DNA from: an uncultured Parolsenella sp.
Lineage (GTDB): Bacteria > Actinomycetota > Coriobacteriia > Coriobacteriales > Atopobiaceae
Assembly: GCF_934660935.1 (NCBI RefSeq)
Contig: NZ_CAKUIH010000016.1
Coordinates: 1 to 36,154, forward strand
Length of the DNA stretch: 36,154 bases
Direction: 5' to 3'
Positions 16,109 through 23,630 of this stretch are shown here, piece by piece (within the stretch, counting starts at the first letter, position 1; each line of letters opens with the position of its first letter). A program made the position numbers and the translations under genes. The notes beneath the pieces are model-generated. The model worked only from the letters and a program-made list of their open reading frames with translations. It had not been told where the DNA came from and ran no database searches.

Positions 16109-17065
16109 CTACAGATTATTGACCGAAAGCCTGCTTGCAAACGTCCCGAGCGGATGCGCGTCATACTCGAGCGCTTCCTCGGTAGAGTGCATCGTCGTGC
16201 CGATGCCCTTATCGGTGAGCAGCTCGATGAGCAGGGAGTGCGGGGTCTTGCCGTTGATGACGTGGCTGCGGAAGACTCCCGCGCGCAGGGCGAAGCAGCA
16301 GCTCTGGAGCTTGGGGATCATGCCCTTGTCCACGATGCCGGAGGCGAGCATCTCCTCCATCTCACGCAGGCTCATGTTGGAGATGAGCGTGTCCTTGTTG
16401 GAGAAGTCCTCGTAGACGCCATCGACGTCAGTGAGGTAGACGATCTTCTGCGCGCCGATGGCGGCGGCCACGTGGCCAGCAGCGACGTCGGCGTTGATGT
16501 TGTAGTAGCCGCCGTCCTCGTCCACGCCCACCGTGGCGACCACGGGGATGTACTCGTTCTTGATGAGGCTCTCGAGGTAGGCGGTGTCAACGTGCTCAAT
16601 CTTGCCCACGCGGCCGAGCTCGGGATCGAGGGTCGAGCACATGATTGTGCCGGCGTCAGCGCCAGAGACGCCAACGGCGAGGTTGCCATGGCGGTTGATG
16701 GCCGCGACCAGGTCCTGGTTGACTTCGCCCACGAGCACCTGACGGACGACATCCATCGCCGCAGGCGTGGTGACGCGCTGGCCGTTCTTGAACTCAACGG
16801 GGAAGTTGAGGGCCTCGAAGGCGCGGTTGATGGCCTTGCCACCACCATGGACGATAACGACGTTCACGCCCAGGATCTTGAGCAGGACGATATCGCTCAT
16901 GACGTCGGCGCGGAGCTTCTCGTCGACCATGGCGGCGCCACCGTACTTGATGACGACGGTCTTGCCCGTGATGTTCTTAATCCAAGGAAGCGCCTCGAAA
17001 AGGACGTTACCGGTCCTCTCGTCGGTGTCCTTGGCGCGATGGCTTGTGTCGGTTGCGTACTTCAT
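16109..17065 (-). CDS. argB: Acetylglutamate kinase
   Basis: Phosphorylates N-acetylglutamate, the second step of arginine synthesis and often the point of feedback inhibition. The 318-residue amino-acid kinase has VIKYGGAAM near residue 38, VIVHGGGKAINRA, the acetylglutamate-binding GNLAVGVSGADAG region and IVYLTDVDGVYED. Two ATGs lie 6 nt apart; the second (17065) is preferred because AGGAG is 6 nt before it but touches the first. The frame extends far upstream without a credible start, so that part is not coding. It lies 103 nt after argJ, across two perfect palindromes. Confidence 0.94.
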   Translation of the reverse strand: MKYATDTSHRAKDTDERTGNVLFEALPWIKNITGKTVVIKYGGAAMVDEKLRADVMSDIVLLKILGVNVVIVHGGGKAINRAFEALNFPVEFKNGQRVTTPAAMDVVRQVLVGEVNQDLVAAINRHGNLAVGVSGADAGTIMCSTLDPELGRVGKIEHVDTAYLESLIKNEYIPVVATVGVDEDGGYYNINADVAAGHVAAAIGAQKIVYLTDVDGVYEDFSNKDTLISNMSLREMEEMLASGIVDKGMIPKLQSCCFALRAGVFRSHVINGKTPHSLLIELLTDKGIGTTMHSTEEALEYDAHPLGTFASRLSVNNL

Positions 17066-17097
17066 GCGCATCTCCTGCTTCGTGCGAACGGCGCAAA

Positions 17098-17126
17098 GTT
17101 GACAAAGGGACAGTCCCTTTGTCAAC
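17098..17126. repeat. Perfect palindrome 1 between argJ and argB
   Basis: Arms GTTGACAAAGGGAC and GTCCCTTTGTCAAC (14 nt each) flank a single A. The core AAAGGGACAGTCCCTTT is shared with the palindrome at 17137-17169. Such a structure could fold as a hairpin in RNA or be a small mobile palindrome. Confidence 0.85.
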
Positions 17127-17136
17127 TCGCCTCGAG

Positions 17137-17169
17137 AACCTGAAAAAGGGACAGTCCCTTTTTCAGGTT
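17137..17169. repeat. Perfect palindrome 2, abutting the argJ stop
   Basis: Arms AACCTGAAAAAGGGAC and GTCCCTTTTTCAGGTT (16 nt each) flank a single A. The last base is also part of the argJ stop codon. The A-rich and T-rich arms would allow termination on either strand. Confidence 0.85.
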
Positions 17170-18452
17170 TACGTGCGGTAGTCGCCGTTGATCTTGACGT
17201 ACTCGTGGGTGAGATCGCAGGTCCAGACCGTGGTCTCGCAGGTGCCGGCCTTGAGGTCCGCCCAAATCGTGATCTCGGGCTCCTCGAAGCGGCGGAGGGC
17301 CTCGTCCTCGTCGAAGGCGACAGTAAGGCCATCGCGGCAGACGGGCATACCCATGATGTCGATGTCGACGTCGCGCTGGTCAAACTCGACGCCGCACTTG
17401 CCGAGAGCCATCGCGATGCGGCCCCAGTTGCAGTCGTGACCATAGATGGCGGTCTTCACGAGCGGCGAGTTGGCGATAGCGCGAGCGCAGGTGTCCGCAT
17501 CCTCGTCAGTCGCGGCTCCGGCGACCGTAACGGTCACGAGCTTCGAAGCGCCCTCGCCATCGGCGGCGATCTCGCGCGCGAGATGCTGGCAAACGGCATT
17601 CACGGCAACCGCGAGCTCGGCGGCCTCCGGCGTGCCCGGCTCGATGGGAGCGACGTCCTTGGCTGCTTCACCCGTGGCGAGCGCGATGCAGGTGTCATTG
17701 GTGGAGGTGTCCGAGTCGACCGTCACCTTGTTGAACGTGGCCTTCACGACGTCGATAAGCACCTCGTGAAGCGCCTCGGGCGCCACGGGGGCGTCCGTCG
17801 TGATGATGGCGATCATCGTGGCCATGTTCGGCATGATCATGCCGGAGCCCTTGCACATACCACCAACGGTCACGGTGTGGCCAGCGAGGGCGCCCGTCGC
17901 CTCGTAGGAGACGGCGTACTCCTTGGGGTGGGTGTCGGTCGTCATGATGGCGCGAGCGGCATCATGGCCACCGGCCTGGCGAGCCGCCTCGTCACCCGCG
18001 GCAGCAATCTGCGCGTGAAGCTCGGGCACACCCGTCTCGAAGTGGTCGAGCTCGAGAAGCTGGCCGATGACGCCGGTAGACGCCACGAGAACCTCGCCCG
18101 GCTCGCAGCCGAGGGTATCCGCCACGAGCTTGCAGGTGGCCTCGGCAACCTCCAGGCCCTCCTCGCCCGTCGCGGCGTTGGCGTTGCCGGAGTTGATGCA
18201 GATCGCGCGCACGGGAGCGCAGCCACTCGCGCCGAGGTGGGCGCGCGAGACCGCCACCGGAGCGGCGCAGAACTTGTTGGTCGTGAAGGCGCCGGCAGCG
18301 GAGCACGGCTCGTCAACCTCCACGAGTGCCATGTCGAGGCGGCCGGGGTTCTTACGGAACCCGGCATGGATACCACCCGCGTGGACGCCCGCGGGACTCG
18401 CGACGCCACCGTCGGCGATAACCGCGAGCTTTGTCGTGATGTTGTCTTGCAT
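17169..18452 (-). CDS. argJ: Ornithine acetyltransferase / N-acetylglutamate synthase
   Basis: Recycles the acetyl group from N-acetylornithine to glutamate, and in bifunctional forms also makes N-acetylglutamate from acetyl-CoA. The 427-residue precursor carries the autocleavage site KGSGMIMPNMATM, with Thr212 as the new N-terminal nucleophile of the beta chain. KVTVDSDTSTNDT follows, as in the family. The ATG at 18452 is chosen because AGGAG is 5 nt before it. It lies 48 nt after argC. No argA is seen, consistent with the cyclic pathway, but whether this ArgJ is bifunctional cannot be read from the sequence. Confidence 0.95.
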   Translation of the reverse strand: MQDNITTKLAVIADGGVASPAGVHAGGIHAGFRKNPGRLDMALVEVDEPCSAAGAFTTNKFCAAPVAVSRAHLGASGCAPVRAICINSGNANAATGEEGLEVAEATCKLVADTLGCEPGEVLVASTGVIGQLLELDHFETGVPELHAQIAAAGDEAARQAGGHDAARAIMTTDTHPKEYAVSYEATGALAGHTVTVGGMCKGSGMIMPNMATMIAIITTDAPVAPEALHEVLIDVVKATFNKVTVDSDTSTNDTCIALATGEAAKDVAPIEPGTPEAAELAVAVNAVCQHLAREIAADGEGASKLVTVTVAGAATDEDADTCARAIANSPLVKTAIYGHDCNWGRIAMALGKCGVEFDQRDVDIDIMGMPVCRDGLTVAFDEDEALRRFEEPEITIWADLKAGTCETTVWTCDLTHEYVKINGDYRT

Positions 18453-18500
18453 GAAGTCTCCTATCGACGGGCACACGCCCGAAAGAAGGGATTGGTACGG

Positions 18501-19562
18501 CTAGACGGGCATGCCGACACGCACGAGCCCAGCGTCCTCGGCAAGGCCGAAGACGAGATTCGCGCACTGAACGGCCTGGCCGGCGGCACCCTTGCAGAGG
18601 TTGTCGATGGCGCCAATGGCCACGAGGGTGTTCGTGCGCTCGTTCTTGGCGAGACCCACCTGACAGACGTTCGTGCCCGTAACGCTCGAGGTACGCGGAA
18701 GCTTGCCCGCGGGAAGCACCTGCGCGAACGGACGTCCAGCGTAGAAGCCGGCGTAGTAGTCGACCATCTCCTCAACGCTCATAGACGCCGCCTCAGGCGT
18801 GAGCTGAAGATAGACGGTCGAAAGGATGCCGCGGCGCTGGGGCACGAGGTGAGGCGTGAAGACGACCTCGCCCGGCTTGCCGAGAATCTGCTCGATCTCG
18901 GGCGTGTGGCGGTGCTTGCCAACGTTATAGGCCTGGACGTCCTCGTCCGCGTTGCAGAAGTGCGTCTTGGCATTGCAGCCCTTGCCGGCACCGGTGACGC
19001 CGCTCTTGGCGTCAACGATAACGAGGCCCTGGGTCCAACCGGCGCGAATGGCGGGCGCGGAGGCAATGGAGGTCGCCGTGGGATAGCAGCCAGCGCAGGC
19101 CACGAGGGCCGGCTTGCCGGCGGCGTGAAGCTCGTGAGCGCGATCGATATCCTCGCCAAAGAGCTCGGGTAGGCCGAAGGAGCGCGTGGCGAGGAGCTCC
19201 GGCGAGGTGTGCTTGGCGCCATACCACTGCTCGTAGACGTCCTTATCGGCCAGACGGTAGTCAGCGGAGAGGTCGACCACGGTCACGCCCGCGTCAAGCA
19301 GCGCCGGAACCTGAGCCATGGCGGCGGTGTGCGGCACGGCGAGGAAGGCGAGGTCACAGCTCTTGACCGCCGGGTCGTCGTGCGTGGTGAACACGAGGTC
19401 AGACGCCCCCGCAAACGCGGGATAGACGTCAGCGAGCGAAGTGCCAGCGTCGGCGTTTGAGGTGATGACGGCAAGCTCGAACTCGGGATGCTGGAGCACG
19501 AGCCTCACAAGCTCCGCTCCGGCAAATCCCGCGGCACCGATGATTCCCACTTTGTATGACAT
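18501..19562 (-). CDS. argC: N-acetyl-gamma-glutamyl-phosphate reductase
   Basis: NADPH-dependent reductase giving N-acetylglutamate semialdehyde. The 353-residue protein has the nucleotide-binding GIIGAAGFAGAELVRL at residues 6-21 and the catalytic Cys159 in AGCYPTA, where most relatives have NPGCYPTA. HRHTPEIEQ and VPQRRGILST are also typical. The start at 19562 is favoured over an in-frame ATG 15 nt upstream because GAGGGAG stands 6 nt before it and overlaps the other. It is the first gene of the arg operon, behind a perfect TATAAT element and two palindromes that may be ArgR sites. Confidence 0.95.
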   Translation of the reverse strand: MSYKVGIIGAAGFAGAELVRLVLQHPEFELAVITSNADAGTSLADVYPAFAGASDLVFTTHDDPAVKSCDLAFLAVPHTAAMAQVPALLDAGVTVVDLSADYRLADKDVYEQWYGAKHTSPELLATRSFGLPELFGEDIDRAHELHAAGKPALVACAGCYPTATSIASAPAIRAGWTQGLVIVDAKSGVTGAGKGCNAKTHFCNADEDVQAYNVGKHRHTPEIEQILGKPGEVVFTPHLVPQRRGILSTVYLQLTPEAASMSVEEMVDYYAGFYAGRPFAQVLPAGKLPRTSSVTGTNVCQVGLAKNERTNTLVAIGAIDNLCKGAAGQAVQCANLVFGLAEDAGLVRVGMPV

Positions 19563-19601
19563 GCGAATCTCCCTCATAAGCTATGAGTGCAACGACTCGC
19601 C

Positions 19602-19631
19602 ATTATAGACCTACGAAAGCGCGAGGGTCTA
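19602..19631 (-). promoter_or_regulatory. Probable promoter of the arg operon
   Basis: On the minus strand a perfect TATAAT (19602-19607) is preceded at 19 nt by TTAGAC, a weak -35. An inverted pair, TAGACC and GGTCTA (19606-19611 and 19626-19631), spans the two elements. Transcription would begin about 30 nt before argC. Confidence 0.55.
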
Positions 19632-19648
19632 ACCATCTATCGCGATTT

Positions 19649-19693
19649 TGCATAAACGTGTAACTTTATGCATTTCGCTGTATATTGCATACA
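19649..19693. promoter_or_regulatory. Palindromic operator candidates upstream of argC
   Basis: TGCATAAA-N8-TTTATGCA (19649-19672) is a perfect 8+8 inverted repeat, and TGTATATTGCATACA (19679-19693) has 5-base inverted arms. They sit in an AT-rich island about 55-100 nt upstream of the inferred argC transcription start. ArgR boxes are AT-rich paired palindromes, so this is a reasonable ArgR target, although the bases do not match the E. coli consensus closely. Confidence 0.45.
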
Positions 19694-19832
19694 TTATTGA
19701 GTTTACTGCCACGGTTTATTCGCATCGCAATCAAACGGACGCGCGTCTGGCATCAGAGTGCCCCGCCTCGTGGGGGCTTCTCGGCCCGGCATTCTCGGCC
19801 AGGCAATTCGTCTGCGCAGGACGGCTCGCCGT

Positions 19833-20912
19833 CTAGCGGTTGGCCTTGAGCGTCGCGAAGAGCTTCGTGTTGTGACGCTTCACGAAAGAGATGAACCGCC
19901 CCTCCGCGAGGGCCATGCGCGCGTCTTTGCGGCGGATGGGCACAAGCATCACGCCCATCATCTTCGAGCGCGGCTCCGCGATGGAAACCGCAAGCTGGGC
20001 GCGATCGCTCTTGATCATCTCGTCGATCTGGCGGAGCTTCTCGGCAGAGGAAAGCGTGCAACTGGGGTTGCAGACGTTTTCGATACAGCCCACGAGACGC
20101 TCGATATAGCGACGCTGCACCATCTCGGTGCTGGCGGAATCGCCAGAAAGGCCCCAGTGCTCGTAAAGGCCGAGCATCCAGTCGTGCTCCTCCTCGCGCT
20201 TCTCGTACATATTGGAACGCCAGCGAGCCGTCTCGCTCTCCGCGCGGAGACGGATGAAGTGGTAGTAGGCGCGCTCGGTCACACCCACGCGCTCGATGTC
20301 GCGGATGACATCGAGGACGAAGGGGAAGTCATCCCAGAACGTGGGCTTAAAGCGAGCACCGATGCGTTCGAGATACGAGCGACGGAACAGCTTGTTCCAC
20401 GGCGTATAGAGGAGGTTCTGGTCAAAGAGCTTCCACGCGCCGGCGCGGAACTCCGCCTGGCTCGCATACACGCGAGAGGGCTGGCTCTTGAGCTCTGTGG
20501 TGTGCTGGTCGGCATCGCCATAGTAGGTCTCGATATAGAAGCCGGCGATAACGAGGTCGAGGCTATCCGCCTCAGCAATGTTCACGAGGTCGGCGAGCAT
20601 GGTGGGCTCTGCCCAGTCGTCACCATCGATGAAGTGGACGAACTCGCCGCGAGCACGGTCGAGCGCGACGTTGCGCGCAGCGGCAGCGCCCTGGTTTTCC
20701 GTGTGGATGACGTCAATGCGGATGTCGCGCTCCGCCAGGCGATCGGCGATCTGACCCGTACGATCAGTCGAGCCATCGTCCACAATGATGAGCTCGAAGT
20801 TCCTGAGCGTCTGGTTTTGAATGCTCTCGATGGCGCGACCGATGAAGCGATCCACGTTATAGGCCGGTATGATCACCGAGACCTTCGGGACTCTCTTCTC
20901 CATGTGAGCCAT
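19833..20912 (-). CDS. Family 2 glycosyltransferase
   Basis: Inverting GT-A glycosyltransferase of 359 residues. The N-terminal domain has VSVIIPAYN (11-19), DDGSTD (45-50), TENQGAAAARN (71-81) and the metal-binding DGDD (96-99), all standard for the GT2 family used in cell-wall and capsular polysaccharide synthesis. The C-terminal part contains WNKLFRRSYLE and WDDFPF, seen in bacterial relatives, and has no membrane helix. The ATG at 20912 is chosen because GAAGGG lies 5 nt before it. It stands alone between argC and the LCP-like gene; donor and acceptor cannot be inferred. Confidence 0.85.
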   Translation of the reverse strand: MAHMEKRVPKVSVIIPAYNVDRFIGRAIESIQNQTLRNFELIIVDDGSTDRTGQIADRLAERDIRIDVIHTENQGAAAARNVALDRARGEFVHFIDGDDWAEPTMLADLVNIAEADSLDLVIAGFYIETYYGDADQHTTELKSQPSRVYASQAEFRAGAWKLFDQNLLYTPWNKLFRRSYLERIGARFKPTFWDDFPFVLDVIRDIERVGVTERAYYHFIRLRAESETARWRSNMYEKREEEHDWMLGLYEHWGLSGDSASTEMVQRRYIERLVGCIENVCNPSCTLSSAEKLRQIDEMIKSDRAQLAVSIAEPRSKMMGVMLVPIRRKDARMALAEGRFISFVKRHNTKLFATLKANR

Positions 20913-20940
20913 CTTTGCCCTTCTGTCGCACGTTAACATG

Positions 20941-20957
20941 CCGCGCGCACCGCGCGG
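20941..20957 (-). other. Hairpin in the glycosyltransferase leader
   Basis: CCGCGCG and CGCGCGG form a perfect 7-bp stem with a 3-nt loop about 30 nt before the glycosyltransferase start. There is no T-tract. The remainder of the 187-nt gap up to 21099 shows no gene. Confidence 0.3.
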
Positions 20958-21099
20958 AGTTGGCAATGTATGCACACACGAGAGACTACCATCGAACGGG
21001 CGTATGGCTGTGGAGGCCCGGTGAGCGCAGTTAATCTGCATAATTGCTGAAGGCGAGCGCCGGACGCTGGCCTGCCACCCAACTGGCTTCGAGAGCCGC

Positions 21100-21855
21100 C
21101 TACGCGAGCGTGCCTACGGCAAGCGCGAGCTGCGCGGAGTCGACCTGCAAGCGCGTCGCACCCTCTTCATCCGTAACCTCGTTCGTCGCAACGCCGGCGA
21201 TCGAATCGGAAGAAGCGCCGTTCGTGACCGCGCGCTGAGCGATATCGACAAGCTCCATGGCGTCCATATCCGTCCGCGTTATGCCCTTGATGAGCTTCCG
21301 AGACTGGCTCTGGAGCGCGGAGCTGCCCTTCGAAGCGATTGACATGAAGGAGTCCCAACCGTCCTGCGTCATGACCACGATGTGGGAGACAGGTACCACG
21401 GCAGAGCCCGAGATGGCGGAGGCGAGACCGGCAGCGCCCTTCTGGGCATACCAATCCGCAACGGAGAGGTTCTCCTCCCCCGCCTGAATCCACTCATCCG
21501 AGGTGAACTGAAGAAGCTTGGCCGTCCCCTGGGTGTTATTGAGCACCGCGAGGTACGCAGTGCCAAGCGCGCCCTCAGAATCATCCGACGCAACGGCGAA
21601 CAGCACGGTCTCGATCTCGTCGCCCGTGGCAGTGAGGCCCGTCGCCTCAGCCTGGTCCCAGATTGATTCCTCCGCGGGAATCGTGCTCTCAACGGCGCTG
21701 CCCAGGTCATTGCTGCCGAGAACCGAGTTGGCGTTTGCGAGGTCCCACAGCGTGGTCACGAGCACGCCGATCGCCACGACAACGACCACCAACACGATGA
21801 CGACGATGAGGTTGCGATGCGGGCTGTCCTTGGGGACATCTGGCCTCTCGTACAT
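21100..21855 (-). CDS. Membrane-anchored protein with a degenerate LCP-like domain
   Basis: A 251-residue protein with a short cytoplasmic N-terminus, one membrane helix (about 16-37) and an outer domain. The pattern ETVLFAVASDDSEGALGTAYLAVLNN, a central WYAQKGAAGLASAISGS and VVPVSHIVVMTQDGWDSFMSIA recalls LytR-CpsA-Psr proteins, which attach glycopolymers to peptidoglycan. The arginines that bind the polyprenyl pyrophosphate in active LCP enzymes are not evident, so it may be a non-catalytic relative. This assignment is by eye and tentative. AAAGGAG stands 6 nt before the chosen ATG; an earlier in-frame start lacks one. It lies 106 nt after truA and upstream of a glycosyltransferase, which fits a cell-envelope role. 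Confidence 0.6.
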   Translation of the reverse strand: MYERPDVPKDSPHRNLIVVIVLVVVVVAIGVLVTTLWDLANANSVLGSNDLGSAVESTIPAEESIWDQAEATGLTATGDEIETVLFAVASDDSEGALGTAYLAVLNNTQGTAKLLQFTSDEWIQAGEENLSVADWYAQKGAAGLASAISGSAVVPVSHIVVMTQDGWDSFMSIASKGSSALQSQSRKLIKGITRTDMDAMELVDIAQRAVTNGASSDSIAGVATNEVTDEEGATRLQVDSAQLALAVGTLA

Positions 21856-21961
21856 AGCCGTCTCCTTTCGCGCGTAGGGAATGACGTGCGTTAAATCGCG
21901 CACGGCACATCAAGCTCGTCATCTGGCGGCGCGACGTTCAAATAACGACCGAACCCCGACG

Positions 21962-22837
21962 CTACTCCCAGGGTTCGAGCAATTCTTCCGGATAGTCTAC
22001 CCCTACGAAGGTCAAGCCCTTCGCGGGAGCGCAGGGACCCGCCGCCTTGCGGTCGCACGCCGCAAGCGCCCTGGCAACCCACTCCGTATCACGCTGTCCT
22101 CGCCCCACCTCAACGAGGGTCCCCGTGATCGTGCGCACCATAGAGTGGAGGAAAGCGTTTCCCACTACGTCTATGCAGATAACGCGCTCGCCACACTCGT
22201 CCTCCTCATGGACCCCGAGGCTCATGACACAGCGATGCGTAGGCTTACCCTCGGCGGACGTCGCCTTGCAGAAGCTCTTGAAATCATGCTCTCCGACAAG
22301 GGCCTGAGCGGCCTCATCCATCGCATCCGCGTCAAGCGGGCAGCGCAGCCACCAGGCATGATCCCACGCGAGAACCGGTCGAGTCTGGCCAGCGACAACG
22401 CGATAGCGGTAGCTACGCGAGCGGGCGTCAAAGCGTGCCGAGAAGCCCGCGGGGGCACGATAAAGCTGAGAGGGCGAGATGTCATCCGGGAGCAGGGCGG
22501 AGAGGCCATGGGACAGGCGCCTTGCATCAAGCCCAAGCTCCGCGGCGCTCAGGGGCACGCTCACATACTGGGCGAGAGCATGGACGCCCGCATCCGTACG
22601 GCCTGCGCAAGTTAGCTCCACGGGCCTACGGAGAAGCGTCTCGAGAGCGCGCACGACCTCGCCCGCAACCGTACGACGCCCCGGCTGCGCCGCGAACCCG
22701 GAGAACTCCGCGCCGCGGTAGCCCAGGCGAAGCACGAGGGTGCCATCAAGCGAGGCGGGGTCTGTCGCCCTCTCTGCAATCGAGGGGCGCTCGGGAGCCT
22801 TGAAGGTGGGCTCGGCAACGTCGAATCGTGACTCCAT
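21962..22837 (-). CDS. truA: tRNA pseudouridine(38-40) synthase TruA
   Basis: Isomerises uridines 38-40 in the anticodon arm of many tRNAs. The 291-residue protein has the catalytic Asp82 in CAGRTDAGVHA and the family motifs SRSYRYRV, HDFKSF and GNAFLHSMVR. About 30 extra residues precede the usual N-terminal strand. TAGGAG precedes the ATG. It starts 7 nt after ecfT, in the ecfA-ecfT-truA order common in Firmicutes and Coriobacteriia. Confidence 0.94.
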   Translation of the reverse strand: MESRFDVAEPTFKAPERPSIAERATDPASLDGTLVLRLGYRGAEFSGFAAQPGRRTVAGEVVRALETLLRRPVELTCAGRTDAGVHALAQYVSVPLSAAELGLDARRLSHGLSALLPDDISPSQLYRAPAGFSARFDARSRSYRYRVVAGQTRPVLAWDHAWWLRCPLDADAMDEAAQALVGEHDFKSFCKATSAEGKPTHRCVMSLGVHEEDECGERVICIDVVGNAFLHSMVRTITGTLVEVGRGQRDTEWVARALAACDRKAAGPCAPAKGLTFVGVDYPEELLEPWE

Positions 22838-22844
22838 AGAACTC

Positions 22845-23630
22845 CTACGCGATACATGCGGCGAGCGTCGCCGCGAGAACGATGACTAGGACAACGATAT
22901 CAGTCGGGCGAAGAGAGCGTGTGAGACGCGTTCTTCCGTGGCCGCGGTAGCCGCGCTCGCGCATGGCATCCGCGAGGTCCTCCGCACGACGAAAGAGCGC
23001 CACGACCAGAGGCGTGAGCACGGAGAGCCATCGTCGCACGCGCACGACGGGGTTGCCGTCAGCAAAGTCGACGCCCCTCGCGCGCTGGGCGTCGCGAATT
23101 CGCACGAGCTCCTCCGCCGCAAGTGGTATGAAGCGAAGCGCGACGGACGCAAGCATCGCAAGGTCTCCCACGGGAAGCCCCAGGATGCCGAACGGCGCCA
23201 TCAGCGAAGAGAGGGCGTCAGCCACCTCAGAGGGCGTAGTCGTGGTCGTCATGACAAGCGACCCCGCAATGAGCACCACAATGCGAACGGCTGCGAATAG
23301 ACCCCTTGCGGCCCCCTGGCAGCTAATGCCGAATTGCCCAACGAGAACGATATCGGCCGTCCCATCCGCCACGAAGGCGCAGGCAAGCAGACCAAACGCG
23401 AGGAGCAGAGCCGATGGCCTCAGGGTCCTCAGGATGTCGCGCGCGCTCAATCCCGCCAAGAATGCGCCCCCTATCACCGCAATCGCCGGCATCACCAAGC
23501 CGTACGGCGCTTCCAACGCAAAGAGGACAACGCCAAGCGCCACGAGAGCGAGCAGCTTCACGCGAGCGTCTAGGCCGTGGACGGGCGTTTGCCCGGGAAC
23601 ATAGGATCCCAGCAGGGTGCTAGCGCGCAT
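22845..23630 (-). CDS. ecfT: ECF transporter transmembrane protein EcfT
   Basis: Scaffold membrane subunit of a group II energy-coupling factor transporter, which links the ATPases to exchangeable S-components for vitamins or metals. The 261-residue protein has several hydrophobic helices (about 27-62, 73-90, 112-127, 203-214 and 243-260) and the paired coupling motifs ARG (184-186) and ERG (225-227). The ATG at 23630 follows GGGAGGA and overlaps the ecfA stop by 11 nt. The frame extends upstream into ecfA, but that part is antiparallel-free noise without a start signal. No S-component gene is in the window. Confidence 0.9.
   Translation of the reverse strand: MRASTLLGSYVPGQTPVHGLDARVKLLALVALGVVLFALEAPYGLVMPAIAVIGGAFLAGLSARDILRTLRPSALLLAFGLLACAFVADGTADIVLVGQFGISCQGAARGLFAAVRIVVLIAGSLVMTTTTTPSEVADALSSLMAPFGILGLPVGDLAMLASVALRFIPLAAEELVRIRDAQRARGVDFADGNPVVRVRRWLSVLTPLVVALFRRAEDLADAMRERGYRGHGRTRLTRSLRPTDIVVLVIVLAATLAACIA

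Noticed and set aside
17205..19172. A 655-codon plus-strand open frame across argJ and argC
   Set aside because: It is antisense to two clearly recognised enzymes, has a composition typical of GC-rich shadow frames and shows no domain.
20926..20940. A further LacI-type operator (ACGTTAACA) before the glycosyltransferase
   Set aside because: Only the right half of the motif is present; the TGAGT half is missing, so a chance match is likely.
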